DNA of 64,000 nucleotides from Streptomyces sp. SA15 (GCF_002291145.1 NZ_NTGE01000195.1:62001-126000), one strand, 5' to 3'. Shown: positions 17,208 to 26,181, counted from the stretch's first letter. Notes: generated by a model from the sequence alone, not told the origin. Translations and numbers: made by a program.

Positions 17208-17930
17208 ATGACTTGTCAACTGTTCGCGCTCTGCCTCGACGCGAGCCGGCCGATGCCTCTCGCCCGGTTCTGGTCCGGATTCCTGGGCTGGGAGATCGTC
17301 GACGATCCATACGACGGCGTAGCGGTCCTGCCCAGTGATGACACCGGGTTCCGCATCCGTTTCCTTCCGACCCGGGAGCCGAAGGTCGGCCAGAACCGGA
17401 TGCACTTCGATCTGACGAGCACCTCCCTGGAGGACCAGCAGCAGACGGTGGCCAGGGCGCTGGATCTCGGCGCACAGCACATCGACGTCGGCCAGCGCCC
17501 GGAGGAGGGTCATGTAGTGCTCGCCGACCCCGAAGGCAACGAGTTCTGCGTCATCGGGCCGGGCAACAAATTCCTCGCCGACTGCGGATTCATCGGAGCG
17601 CTGGCCTGCGACGGTTCGCAGGAAGTCGGGTACTTCTGGAGCGAAGCGCTGGGATGGCCACTGGTCTGGGACCAGGACCAGGAGACCGCGATCCGCTCGC
17701 CGCACGGCGGTCCGAAGATCACGTGGGGTGGTCCACCGCTGTTGCCGAGGACAGGCAAGGACCGGCTGCGTTTCGACGTCGCTCCACCTGTCCGCGGGGA
17801 TCAGCAGGCAGAGGTCGACCGTCTGCTCTCCCTCGGGGCCACTCGCATCGACACCGGCCAGCGCGAGTTCGGCTCGGTGGGGATGGCCGACCCCGACGGC
17901 AACGAGTTCCGTGTGTTGACGCCCCGGTAG
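17208..17930 (+). CDS. Two-domain VOC (glyoxalase/bleomycin-resistance-like) protein
   Basis: Encodes 240 residues made of two similar VOC halves: 1-115 (LFALCLDASRP, FWSGFLGWEIV, LADPEGNEFCVI) and 120-240 (FWSEALGWPLV, MADPDGNEFRVL). This internal duplication is typical of the Glyoxalase_6-like group. Such proteins are metal-dependent isomerases, dioxygenases or drug-binding proteins; the substrate is unknown. An AGGGGA ribosome binding site precedes the ATG at 17208. It ends 19 bp before a palindromic repeat. Confidence 0.85.
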   Translation: MTCQLFALCLDASRPMPLARFWSGFLGWEIVDDPYDGVAVLPSDDTGFRIRFLPTREPKVGQNRMHFDLTSTSLEDQQQTVARALDLGAQHIDVGQRPEEGHVVLADPEGNEFCVIGPGNKFLADCGFIGALACDGSQEVGYFWSEALGWPLVWDQDQETAIRSPHGGPKITWGGPPLLPRTGKDRLRFDVAPPVRGDQQAEVDRLLSLGATRIDTGQREFGSVGMADPDGNEFRVLTPR

Positions 17931-17949
17931 CGCGGCCGGTGTTCACCCG

Positions 17950-18030
17950 GTGATTGGCAGATCTGTTCCACCGGGACGGCCGCGTGACCTGGGTTTTCCC
18001 TCGCGGGGGTGGAACAGATCTGCCAATCAC
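17950..18030. repeat. 81-bp palindromic repeat element, copy 1
   Basis: Perfect 23-bp terminal inverted repeats (outer end GTGATTGGCAGATCTGTTCC) around a 35-bp centre. A second copy lies inverted at 28696-28777, alike in both arms and centre apart from a few differences. It sits between the convergent VOC and nadE genes, where it could also end transcription from both sides. Being a repeated, self-contained foldback unit, it looks like a non-autonomous mobile or dispersed repeat. Confidence 0.85.
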
Positions 18031-18036
18031 CCCCCG

Positions 18037-19791
18037 TCACACCGACTCGCGCCACCCGTTGGTGATCGGCAGTCGGCGGTCTTTGCCGAAGCCCTTCGCC
18101 GAGATCTTCGTGCCCGGCGGATACTGCCGCCGCTTGTACTCCGCCGTGTCCACCATCCGCAGCGTCTTCGTGACCAACTGATGGTCGTAACCGGCCGCGA
18201 CGATCTCGTCAGCGCCCTTGTCCCGGTCGACGTACAGCTCGAGGATCGCGTCCAGCACCGGATAGTCCGGCAGCGAGTCGGTGTCGACCTGGCCCGGCCG
18301 CAGTTCCGCGCTCGGTGGCTTGGTGATCGAGTTCTCCGGGATCGGCGGGGTCTGGCCCCGCTCCCGCGCCGCCTTGTTGCGCCAGTTCGCCAGCCGGAAG
18401 ATCCACGTCTTGTAGACGTCCTTGATGGGCCCGTACGCGCCCACCGAGTCGCCGTACAGCGTCGAGTACCCCACCGCCAGCTCCGACTTGTTGCCGGGCG
18501 CGAGCACGATGTGGCCCTCCTGGTTGGAGATCGCCATCAGCAGGGTGCCGCGGAGGCGGGACTGGAGGTTCTCCTCCGCCAGCCCGGTCAGGTCCACCGA
18601 CCCCATGTACGCGTCGAACATCGGCTCGATCGGCACCGTGCGGAAGTTCAGCCCCGTACGACGGGCCAGCTCCGCCGCGTCCCCCTTGGAGTGCTCGGAG
18701 GAGTACTTCGACGGCATCGACACGCCGTACACGTTCCGCGCGCCCACCGCGTCGCAGGCGATCGCCGCGACCAGCGCCGAGTCGATACCGCCCGACAGGC
18801 CGATCAGGACGGACTTGAGGCCGTTCTTGGTGACGTACGCCCGCAGGCCCACGACCAGCGCCGAGTAGACCTCCTCGTCGTCGTCGAGGCGGTCGGCGTA
18901 GCCGCCGGTCAGCTCCGGCTCGTAGGCGGGTAGCGGCTCCTCGGAGAGGACCACCCGGTCGATCCGCAGACCGTCGTCCACGACGCCGATGGGCGCGTTT
19001 GCCGCGGCCGCCGGCAGGTCCAGGTCCAGGACCACACACCCCTCCGCGAACTGCGGCGCCCGCGCGAGCACCGCGCCGTCGCGGTCGACCACGATCGAGT
19101 CGCCGTCGAAGACCAGCTCGTCCTGCCCGCCGATCATGGCGAGGTAGGCGGTGGTGCAGCCGGCCTCCTGGGCCCGCTTGCGGACCAGCTCCAGGCGGGT
19201 GTCGTCCTTGTCGCGCTCGTACGGCGAGGCGTTGACAGAGAGCAGCAGCCCGGCCTCGGCGGAGCGCGCGGCCGGGACCCGGCCGCCGTCCTGCCAGAGG
19301 TCCTCGCAGATGGCCAGGGCCACGTCGACGCCGTGCACTCGCACCACCGGCATGGTGTCGCCGGGCACGAAGTAGCGGAACTCGTCGAAGACGCCGTAAT
19401 TGGGCAAGTGGTGCTTGGCGAAGGCGAGGACCACCTCACCGCCGTACAGCACCGCCGCCGCGTTCTGCGGCGCGCCGGGCGGCTGGCCGAACCTCGGCTG
19501 GGCGGTCTCCGAGCGGTCGAGGTAGCCGACGATCACCGGCAGCTCCCCGAAGCCCTCGTCGGCGAGCCGCCCGGCGAGGGCGCGCAGGGCCGCGCGGGAC
19601 GCCTCCACGAAGGACGAGCGCAGGGCCAGGTCCTCCACGGGATACCCGGTCAGCGCCATCTCCGGGAACGCCACGAGGTGCGCTCCCTGCTCGGCGGAGT
19701 GCCGGGTCCAGCGGAGGATCGTCTCGGTGTTCCCGGCGAGGTCACCGACGCGTGAGTCGATCTGGTTCAGGGCGAGACGTAGTTGAGGCAC
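18037..19791 (-). CDS. nadE: Glutamine-dependent NAD+ synthetase
   Basis: A 584-residue cytosolic enzyme for the last step of NAD synthesis: deamido-NAD + ATP + glutamine to NAD. The N-terminal nitrilase-type glutaminase domain has the catalytic triad E44 (FPEM), K126 (AKHHLPNYG) and C162 (ICEDLW). The C-terminal synthetase domain has the ATP-pyrophosphatase P-loop SGGIDS at 333-338 and the GNKSELAVGY block. GTG at 19791 (VPQLRLALNQ) is chosen because the family begins here. Its stop lies 6 bp from palindromic repeat copy 1. Confidence 0.96.
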   Translation of the reverse strand: MPQLRLALNQIDSRVGDLAGNTETILRWTRHSAEQGAHLVAFPEMALTGYPVEDLALRSSFVEASRAALRALAGRLADEGFGELPVIVGYLDRSETAQPRFGQPPGAPQNAAAVLYGGEVVLAFAKHHLPNYGVFDEFRYFVPGDTMPVVRVHGVDVALAICEDLWQDGGRVPAARSAEAGLLLSVNASPYERDKDDTRLELVRKRAQEAGCTTAYLAMIGGQDELVFDGDSIVVDRDGAVLARAPQFAEGCVVLDLDLPAAAANAPIGVVDDGLRIDRVVLSEEPLPAYEPELTGGYADRLDDDEEVYSALVVGLRAYVTKNGLKSVLIGLSGGIDSALVAAIACDAVGARNVYGVSMPSKYSSEHSKGDAAELARRTGLNFRTVPIEPMFDAYMGSVDLTGLAEENLQSRLRGTLLMAISNQEGHIVLAPGNKSELAVGYSTLYGDSVGAYGPIKDVYKTWIFRLANWRNKAARERGQTPPIPENSITKPPSAELRPGQVDTDSLPDYPVLDAILELYVDRDKGADEIVAAGYDHQLVTKTLRMVDTAEYKRRQYPPGTKISAKGFGKDRRLPITNGWRESV

Positions 19792-19974
19792 GGGCCCAGT
19801 GTAATCGTCAGTACGACGCGATGGGGTGGCGCGGAGTGTGGGCCACCCCACGCGCGTGTGCTCGACCTCGCGTAGCACAACCCGCCCGAAACCGTCCCCG
19901 TTCCGCTCGAACCCGGACGGCCCGCCCACCCCCTGCACTACGACTGTCCCCGGAACACCGCACCAGGGGGACCC

Positions 19975-20196
19975 ATGAGCAACTGGCCACTGATCGCCGC
20001 CGCCTTCACGGCCGCCGCGACGAGCAACCTGGCCTTCGCCCTCGCCCGTCGCCGCCGGCTCCGGCAGAGGGCGCGCACACCAGAGCGCCCGCTTCCCGAC
20101 GCACCCCGTCGGGAAGCGGGCGCACCGCGCCGGACCGTCGTCAGCGCCGGCGGTACGACTCCACGTAACCGCCCGCGGGCGTCCCCACGCCGGTGA
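19975..20196 (+). CDS. Possible small membrane protein
   Basis: Encodes 73 residues: a hydrophobic N-terminal helix (MSNWPLIAAAFTAAATSNLA) followed by a very basic tail. A GGGGGACCC ribosome-binding-like sequence precedes the ATG. Against it being a full gene, the reading frame runs through a strong 16-bp hairpin (20085-20123) and overlaps the convergent protease gene by 56 bp. Perhaps only the first third is biologically meaningful, or it is spurious. Confidence 0.3.
   Translation: MSNWPLIAAAFTAAATSNLAFALARRRRLRQRARTPERPLPDAPRREAGAPRRTVVSAGGTTPRNRPRASPRR
20085..20123 (-). terminator. Terminator of the S53 protease gene
   Basis: A perfect 16-bp inverted repeat (GCGCCCGCTTCCCGAC and its complement) with a 7-nt loop, 17 bp past the protease stop. 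Confidence 0.85.
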
Positions 20197-22081
20197 CGTC
20201 GTCGTAGCCCTTCACGGCCTTCAGTGAGCTGTCCTGGCCGAGGGTGCGGGCGGAGGTGAGCAGGCCCTGGGACGCGTCGAACTGGTTGGCGAAGTCGACG
20301 CGTGCCACGGCGAGTCCGGAGCCCGTCGGGTCGTCCGTGACGTCGTGGTACGCCCTAGAGCCGTACTTCGCGTAGATCGCCGGGTTGGCGAACCCGATGG
20401 CCTTGCCGCCGCGCGCCTGCTGGGCGAGGGCCTGGACGGCGGCGATCACCGGCGAGGCCAGCGAGGTGCCGCCGATGCGGTACTCGCTGTACTGCTGCGA
20501 CCCGTCCGGGAAGGTCTGCGTCTGGCCGACCTTGAAGCCGGTGTTCGGGTCGGCGATCGCCGCGATGTCCGGGACGACGCGGTTGCCGGCGGCGCTGTAG
20601 GCCTGGGCCAGCGAGTCCGGGACGACGCCCTTCTGGTACGACGGCTCGGCCACCGTCCTGCTGGTGCCGCCGCCCGCGCCCGAGGTGAACGCGCCCGGGA
20701 AGTCCGTCCAGCTCTTGCCGTCGGCCGACAGACCGGCCTTCTCGGTGCCCCAGCCGGTCTCCCACAGGTACGTGTCGCCCTTGCCGACCGCGAGCGAGGT
20801 GCCGCCGACCGCGGTCACCCAGGCCGAGTTCGCCGGGGTGTCGACCTGCTTGGTCCCGGTGTTCGCGACCTCGTCGCCGTCGTCGCCGGAGGAGAAGTAG
20901 AAGCCGATGCCCTCGACCGCGCCGAACTGGAAGACCTGGTCGTAGGCGGCCGCGAGGTCCGGCGTCTGGTTGGCCTCGATGTCGCCCCAGGAGTTGGAGA
21001 CGATGTCGGCCAGGTGGTGGTCGACGATCGTGCCGAGCGAGTCGAGCAGGTCGTCGTCGTGGCAGGAGGCGGCGCCGACGTACGTGATGTCCGCGGCCGG
21101 CGCGACCGCGTGCACGGCCTCGACGTCGAGGGTCTCCTCGCCGTACCAGCCCGAGGCCGAGCACTCCTTGGTGTGGGCGTACTTCTCGGGCACGACCTGG
21201 CGCAGCTGCCCGTCGGCATAGGCGGCGTCGCCGTGCTTCTTCGCGTAGGTGGCCGCGTCGTAGGCGATGGTCGGCGAGGCGTACGCGTCGGTGATGGCGA
21301 CCCGCACCCCCTTGCCCGTGTAGGAGCCCGCGCCGTACGCGGCCCGCAGCTGCTTGCCCGTGTAGCCCTCGACGGCGTACGGGATCTTCCCGCCATAGGC
21401 GTCCGGCAGTGTGGTGGCGACGTTCGAGCCGTAGTACGACGAGAACGGCCCCGCGTTCTTGAACACCGCGTCCGGCGGCGGCAGTTGGTCGTCGTGGCTC
21501 GCCTTGTGCGGGGCGTTGTCCAGGCCGGTCACGGTCAGGACGGCCCCGTTCAGGCTCTCCGGCGCGGAGGCGGTCCTGGACGGGGCGCGATAGGTCTCGG
21601 CGCCCTTGGCGTAGTTGTGCAGCTGGGTGCCGAAGGCCTGCTCGGCGGCGGCCACGTCACCGGAGACGGAGACGTAGTGCCGCGTGACCCCCGTGACCTT
21701 CAGGCCGGCCGAGGTCAGCCAGGCCCGCACCGCGGCGACCTGCGCCTTCGTCGCGCCGAAGCGGGCCTTGGCCTGCCCCGCGCTCAGGTACTCGCCGTAC
21801 GAGGCCGAGGACGGGTCGGACACGGCCTCGGCGTACCGGGCGAGGCCGGCCGCGTCCCGGCCGGCGAGGTAGACGCGGGCGGAGACCTGGGCGCCGTCGG
21901 AGGTCGCGCCCTTGTCCGCCTTGGCCGTGGCCCACGCGGGTTTGGTGCCGGCGAGCAGGTCCCGGAGCGGGTGGTCGGCGGCGTGCGCCGTGGATATGCC
22001 GAGCGTGAGCGCTCCGGCGAGCATGGGCAGTGTCGCTGCCATGCTCACCCCGGCGCGGAGCCTGGCGCGGTTGGATCTCAT
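20141..22081 (-). CDS. Secreted S53 family serine-carboxyl protease (sedolisin / kumamolisin-like)
   Basis: A 646-residue pre-pro-protease. A signal peptide ends near residue 35 (LGISTAHA-AD), a prodomain (about 36-200) contains the family block YGEYLSAGQAKARFG, and the catalytic domain carries E315 and D319 (GEETLDVE), the oxyanion Asp in SNSWGD (367) and the nucleophile S540 in GGTSLASP. Sedolisins are acid-active extracellular proteases; the prodomain is removed on activation. The C-terminal end has the Ca2+-site-like DVTDDPTGSG region. GGGGG lies before the ATG at 22081. No partner genes adjoin it. Confidence 0.95.
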   Translation of the reverse strand: MRSNRARLRAGVSMAATLPMLAGALTLGISTAHAADHPLRDLLAGTKPAWATAKADKGATSDGAQVSARVYLAGRDAAGLARYAEAVSDPSSASYGEYLSAGQAKARFGATKAQVAAVRAWLTSAGLKVTGVTRHYVSVSGDVAAAEQAFGTQLHNYAKGAETYRAPSRTASAPESLNGAVLTVTGLDNAPHKASHDDQLPPPDAVFKNAGPFSSYYGSNVATTLPDAYGGKIPYAVEGYTGKQLRAAYGAGSYTGKGVRVAITDAYASPTIAYDAATYAKKHGDAAYADGQLRQVVPEKYAHTKECSASGWYGEETLDVEAVHAVAPAADITYVGAASCHDDDLLDSLGTIVDHHLADIVSNSWGDIEANQTPDLAAAYDQVFQFGAVEGIGFYFSSGDDGDEVANTGTKQVDTPANSAWVTAVGGTSLAVGKGDTYLWETGWGTEKAGLSADGKSWTDFPGAFTSGAGGGTSRTVAEPSYQKGVVPDSLAQAYSAAGNRVVPDIAAIADPNTGFKVGQTQTFPDGSQQYSEYRIGGTSLASPVIAAVQALAQQARGGKAIGFANPAIYAKYGSRAYHDVTDDPTGSGLAVARVDFANQFDASQGLLTSARTLGQDSSLKAVKGYDDVTGVGTPAGGYVESYRRR

Positions 22082-22163
22082 GGAGCCCCCTGTGCGGTTC
22101 GACGCGAGTGGATCACTCGACAGGTGTCACTCTCGCGATGAACCGTTCATGCCAGGGGAAATC

Positions 22164-22208
22164 GGAGGCCAAGAAGACGCCTCCAAGGCCAAGAAGACAC
22201 CAAGGAGG
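22164..22208 (-). promoter_or_regulatory. Mutually exclusive hairpins in the leader of the S53 protease
   Basis: GGAGGC (22164-22169), GCCTCC (22179-22184) and GGAGGC (22203-22208) let the middle segment pair with either neighbour. A 20-bp direct repeat (AGGCCAAGAAGACRCC at 22166 and 22186) underlies this. The block is 83-127 nt upstream of the protease start; a regulatory role is only a possibility. Confidence 0.3.
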
Positions 22209-22274
22209 CGCTGCGCAGGGCGATTTGAGGCTTTAGGCCCTACGAGCCGCTTGCGCCCCGCGAACTGCTGACGC

Positions 22275-22895
22275 CTACGAACGCGGCTCGGCGCCCCGCT
22301 CCTTGAGCATCCCCGCCATCAGGTCGATCTCCGACTGCTGCCCCTCGACCATGCCCTGCGCCAACTGCTTCTCCACGCCGACGGTGCACTTGTCCACACA
22401 GCCCTCGGCCATATGGATACCGCCCTCGTGGTGGTCCGTCATCAGCTGCAGATAAAAGACCTCGGCCTGCTTACCGCTGAGCGAATCCAGTTTCTTCATC
22501 TCGCTGTTGGTCGCCATGCCCGGCATCAGCGCCCCGTCCTTGCCGGAGGCCATGTCGCCCATGCCCATCCAGGTCATCGGCGGGTCGGCGGACACCTTCG
22601 GCAGGCCCCACAGGTCGAGCCAGCCCAGCAGCATGCCGCGCTGGTTGGCCTGCGTCTGCGCGACGTCGTACGCCAGGCGCCGCACCTCCTCGTCGTCGGT
22701 GCGGTCGCGCACGATGTACGACATCTCCACGGCCTGCTGGTGGTGCACCGCCATGTCCCGCGCGAACCCGGCGTCCGCGGAGTCGGCGGCCGGAGTCTCG
22801 CTCGAACCGCCGTCCTCGGCCACGGCATAAGTGATCGCGCCGGCCGCCACGAGCACCCCGGCCACGGCGACGGCCACTCCGGCGGGCGACCTCAC
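22275..22895 (-). CDS. DUF305 exported protein
   Basis: Encodes 206 residues with an N-terminal membrane anchor or signal (RSPAGVAVAVAGVLVAAGA) and a DUF305 domain, a four-helix ferritin-like fold. The two His-rich blocks that define the family are MAVHHQQAVEM (from residue 49) and TDHHEGGIHMAE (near 160), with many Met residues (MTWMGMGDMASG). Such proteins are often associated with copper handling. The GTG at 22895 overlaps the DUF3105 stop (GTGA) and has a GGGAGG site upstream, so the two are translationally coupled and likely act together in the cell envelope. Confidence 0.9.
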   Translation of the reverse strand: MRSPAGVAVAVAGVLVAAGAITYAVAEDGGSSETPAADSADAGFARDMAVHHQQAVEMSYIVRDRTDDEEVRRLAYDVAQTQANQRGMLLGWLDLWGLPKVSADPPMTWMGMGDMASGKDGALMPGMATNSEMKKLDSLSGKQAEVFYLQLMTDHHEGGIHMAEGCVDKCTVGVEKQLAQGMVEGQQSEIDLMAGMLKERGAEPRS

Positions 22896-23548
22896 TGCGA
22901 AAGACCTCCCGTGCACGCGGCACCCTTCTCCGGCGTCTGCTCGCCCTGCACGAACTTCTCGAAGAACTTGTCGACGTTCGGGTCGTCGGCGCCCGTCACC
23001 GTGCGCTGGTGCCCCCACGCGGTCAGCATGATCGGGTCGGCCTGCTTCTCGTCCGGGCTCATCAGCGTGTACGGCGTCTGCTTCACCTTCGCCGCCAGCG
23101 CGTCCACGTCCGCCTTCGGGGCCTTGCTGGTGTACGTCACCCACACCGCGCCGTGCTCCAGGGAGTGCACGGCGTTCATGTTGTTGATCTCCTTGGTGTA
23201 GACGTCACCGTTGCAGTTCATCCAGACCTGGTTGTGATCGCCGCCGACCGGGGGCTCGGTCGGGTACTTCACGGTCTTGGTGACGTGGGTCTGGCTCAGC
23301 TTGCCCTTCCAGGTCTTCACGCCGTCCGCGCCGGTGACGAAGCTGCCTGTGCTCTGGGCCACCGTGCTGTCGTCGTCGGACTGCGACTGGACCAGGACGA
23401 CACCGCCGACCACGAGGCCGACGACGACCACCACGCTGGCCGCGATGGTGAGCACCCGGTTGCGGCGCTCCCGCGCGCGCTCGGCGCGCCGCATCTCCTC
23501 TATTCGCGCCTTGCGCTCGGCGCTGCTGCTCTTCTTGGCGGAACCCAT
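22892..23548 (-). CDS. DUF3105 membrane-anchored protein
   Basis: Encodes 218 residues. A charged cytoplasmic N-terminus (SSSAERKARIEEMRRAERAR) precedes one transmembrane helix at about 33-53, then an extracytoplasmic DUF3105 domain with the blocks PPVGGDHNQVWMNCNGDVY, SLEHGAVWVTY and LTAWGHQ. Its histidines and cysteine suggest metal binding, though that is inference. In Streptomyces the domain is commonly paired with DUF305, as here. ATG at 23548. Confidence 0.9.
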   Translation of the reverse strand: MGSAKKSSSAERKARIEEMRRAERARERRNRVLTIAASVVVVVGLVVGGVVLVQSQSDDDSTVAQSTGSFVTGADGVKTWKGKLSQTHVTKTVKYPTEPPVGGDHNQVWMNCNGDVYTKEINNMNAVHSLEHGAVWVTYTSKAPKADVDALAAKVKQTPYTLMSPDEKQADPIMLTAWGHQRTVTGADDPNVDKFFEKFVQGEQTPEKGAACTGGLSQ

Positions 23549-23888
23549 GAGGTGTGTGTCCTTCTGAGGAAAGAGGGCCGGTCGGGTCTGCTGATCGTAA
23601 TGCGGGAGGAGGGGCCTCTCGTAGCGAGGGCACGGGAATGGCCGAAGTTGCGACGCCCCGCACGGGCAGGTTCCCGACCTCCGGGCATTACGGATGTCAG
23701 TCCGAGCAGGCAAGATGGGCTCAGAGCTGTACACCTACGGTACGCGAGGCGTTCGCACGGAGGTCGGCCGCACGATCAAGGTGCGCAACGCGCATGAAAT
23801 GGTGTTGTGGTGGGATGCTCAGGTGCCCGACCGCCTCCCGTGGTGCGGGAGACAGGCGGCCTGACCAGCAAGGATGGGGAAGCGGAAG
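23549..23888. other. Intergenic region before glnA2
   Basis: 340 bp with no convincing gene. A leader hairpin (CCGCCTCCCG ... CGGG ... AGGCGG, about 23831-23859) lies about 30 nt before the glnA2 start. I see no GlnR-type box of the GTNAC-N6-GNAAC form. Confidence 0.5.
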
Positions 23889-25250
23889 ATGGACAAGCAG
23901 CAGGAGTTCGTGCTCCGGACGTTGGAGGAGCGTGACATCCGGTTCGTACGGCTGTGGTTCACGGACGTGCTGGGCTTCCTCAAGTCCGTGGCCGTGGCCC
24001 CGGCGGAGCTGGAACAGGCCTTCGACGAAGGCATCGGCTTCGACGGCTCCGCGATCGAGGGTTTCGCGCGCGTATACGAGTCGGACATGATCGCCAAGCC
24101 CGACCCGTCGACCTTCCAGGTCCTGCCATGGCGTGCCGAGGCCCCCGGCACCGCCCGTATGTTCTGCGACATCCTCATGCCGGACGGCTCCCCGTCCTTC
24201 GCCGACCCGCGCTATGTGCTGAAGCGGGCCCTGGCCCGCACCTCCGACCTGGGCTTCACCTTCTACACCCACCCGGAGATCGAGTTCTTCCTGCTCAAGG
24301 ACAGGCCCCTGGACGGCTCCCGGCCCACCCCGGCCGACAACTCCGGCTACTTCGACCACACCCCGCAGAACATCGGCATGGACTTCCGCCGCCAGGCGAT
24401 CACCATGCTGGAGTCCATGGGCATCTCGGTCGAGTTCTCCCACCACGAGGGCGCGCCGGGCCAGCAGGAGATCGACCTGCGCTACGCGGACGCACTCTCC
24501 ACCGCCGACAACATCATGACGTTCCGCCTGGTCATGAAGCAGGTGGCGCTGGAGCAGGGCGTCCAGGCCACCTTCATGCCGAAGCCGTTCTCCGAGCACC
24601 CGGGCAGCGGCATGCACACGCACCTCTCGCTCTTCGAGGGCGACCGGAACGCGTTCTACGAGTCCGGCGCGGAGTACCAGCTCTCCAAGGTCGGCCGCTC
24701 CTTCATCGCGGGCCTGCTGAAGCACTCGGCGGAGATCTCCGCCATCACCAACCAGTGGGTCAACTCCTACAAGCGCATCTGGGGCGGCACGGAGCGCACG
24801 GCCGGCGCCGGCGGCGAGGCCCCCTCGTACATCTGCTGGGGCCACAACAACCGCTCGGCCCTGGTCCGCGTCCCGATGTACAAGCCCGGCAAGACCGGCT
24901 CGGCCCGCATCGAGGTCCGCTCGATCGACTCCGGCGCGAACCCGTACCTGGCCTACGCCGCCTTGCTGGCCGCCGGCCTGAAGGGCATCGAGGAGGGCTA
25001 CGAACTCCCGCCGGGCGCCGAGGACGACGTGTGGGCGTTGTCGGACGCGGAGCGCCGCGCGATGGGCATCGAGCCGCTGCCGCAGAACCTGGGCGAGGCG
25101 CTGACGCTGATGGAGCGCAGCGACCTGGTGGCGGAGACGCTGGGCGAGCACGTCTTCGACTTCTTCCTCCGCAACAAGCGGCAGGAGTGGGAGGAGTACC
25201 GCAGCGAGGTCACGGCTTTCGAGCTGCGGAAGAACCTGCCGGTGCTGTAA
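23889..25250 (+). CDS. glnA2: Glutamine synthetase family protein GlnA2 (gamma-glutamylpolyamine synthetase type)
   Basis: Encodes 453 residues. The N-terminal beta-grasp region begins DKQQEFVLRTLEERDIRFVR; the catalytic domain has the GS I blocks DGSAIEGF, PGSGMHTHLSLF, KRIWGG and ARIEVRSIDSGANPYLAYA. The equivalent of the adenylylation site is GYELPP, where classical GlnA has NLYDLPP. The length and order match Streptomyces GlnA2, reported in S. coelicolor to glutamylate polyamines rather than ammonium. ATG at 23889 follows GGGGAAGCGGAAG; an in-frame ATG at 23874 is possible. glnE and glnII lie in the same window. A strong terminator follows. Confidence 0.9.
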   Translation: MDKQQEFVLRTLEERDIRFVRLWFTDVLGFLKSVAVAPAELEQAFDEGIGFDGSAIEGFARVYESDMIAKPDPSTFQVLPWRAEAPGTARMFCDILMPDGSPSFADPRYVLKRALARTSDLGFTFYTHPEIEFFLLKDRPLDGSRPTPADNSGYFDHTPQNIGMDFRRQAITMLESMGISVEFSHHEGAPGQQEIDLRYADALSTADNIMTFRLVMKQVALEQGVQATFMPKPFSEHPGSGMHTHLSLFEGDRNAFYESGAEYQLSKVGRSFIAGLLKHSAEISAITNQWVNSYKRIWGGTERTAGAGGEAPSYICWGHNNRSALVRVPMYKPGKTGSARIEVRSIDSGANPYLAYAALLAAGLKGIEEGYELPPGAEDDVWALSDAERRAMGIEPLPQNLGEALTLMERSDLVAETLGEHVFDFFLRNKRQEWEEYRSEVTAFELRKNLPVL

Positions 25251-25288
25251 GGGCGGGTCGGAGCGGGTTTCCCGCTGATCTGACTGCC

Positions 25289-25317
25289 GGGGCCGACGGT
25301 CGTGGACCGTCGGCCCC
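25289..25317 (+). terminator. glnA2 terminator
   Basis: A perfect 13-bp stem (GGGGCCGACGGTC and its complement) closed by a GTG loop, 39 bp after the glnA2 stop. Confidence 0.85.
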
Positions 25318-25418
25318 GTGGCGTCTCACTCCTCCTGGGCAGAGGGAACCGCGGCCCTGCGCGGGCTCGTGTCCTGGTACGGGTGGAAGGGAAACCGGGC
25401 GAGGTTCGCGGGGGAGTC

Positions 25419-26120
25419 ATGCAAATCATCGAGGTGACCGGGTATGCCGTCCGATCTGCTGTGATCACCATGAGGCGGACAGGGAAGCCACTTGAATTCG
25501 TGATCTTCCCGATGCTGCATGTGGCGTCGCCGACGTTCTACTCCCAGGTCCGCATCAGGCTCAGGGAATGCGACCTCATAGTCATGGAGGGAATCCGAGG
25601 GAATTCGGTCGGAGTGAGTGCCCTCACGCTTGCTTACCGGTTCGCCCCACGGCGTCGGCGCAACGGCCTGCAGGAGCAGCGCGATGAGCTGCTGCTTCCC
25701 GAGTCCGTGCCGGTCATCAACCCCGATGTGACCGCGGCGGAGGCGATCGCGGACCTGAAGACACTGCCGCGGTGGACGTACCTGCTTCTCCTGGTCGCGG
25801 CTCCCGTGATGGGCCTGGTGTTCGCGCTGCGGGGTCCGCGCGCTTTCCTCGATGAGGACCTGGCAGTCGACGATCTGCCGTCGACGCTGCGGGCGGAGAT
25901 GATGGCCGACGATCCTGTGGAGCATGCGATGACCGATCGGCGCGACGAACGGTTGCTCGACGCGCTCGGCGAGATCCACGCGGAGCGCGCCGACGAGCCG
26001 ATCCGGGTGGCCATCGTCTACGGAGCCCGCCACGTCCCGGCGACCGTGTCGGGTCTGATGGATCGTTACGGATACCGGCCACGTGAAGCGGAATGGCTCA
26101 CCGTCCTTGTCCCGGCGTAG
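25419..26120 (+). CDS. TraB/PrgY-like protein with one transmembrane segment
   Basis: Encodes 233 residues. The N-terminal part (EFVIFPMLHVASPTFYSQ, RLRECDLIVMEGI) and the later TDRRDERLLDALGEI and VAIVYGARHVPATVSGL resemble the TraB/Tiki fold, which has a conserved His near the N-terminus, an Arg-rich helix and a GAxH motif. One hydrophobic segment (TYLLLLVAAPVMGLVFAL) lies in the middle. Family members are implicated in pheromone or Wnt processing; its role here is unknown. A GGGGAG site precedes the ATG at 25419. It follows the glnA2 terminator. Confidence 0.6.
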   Translation: MQIIEVTGYAVRSAVITMRRTGKPLEFVIFPMLHVASPTFYSQVRIRLRECDLIVMEGIRGNSVGVSALTLAYRFAPRRRRNGLQEQRDELLLPESVPVINPDVTAAEAIADLKTLPRWTYLLLLVAAPVMGLVFALRGPRAFLDEDLAVDDLPSTLRAEMMADDPVEHAMTDRRDERLLDALGEIHAERADEPIRVAIVYGARHVPATVSGLMDRYGYRPREAEWLTVLVPA

Positions 26121-26181
26121 ATCGCCGGCCGGGAAACCGGAGGCTGGGCGTCTCTGGGCCCTCCGGCCGCGGAGCGGTAGC

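Noticed and set aside
23549..23888. A GlnR box before glnA2
   Set aside because: I looked for GTNAC-N6-GNAAC and found no convincing match.
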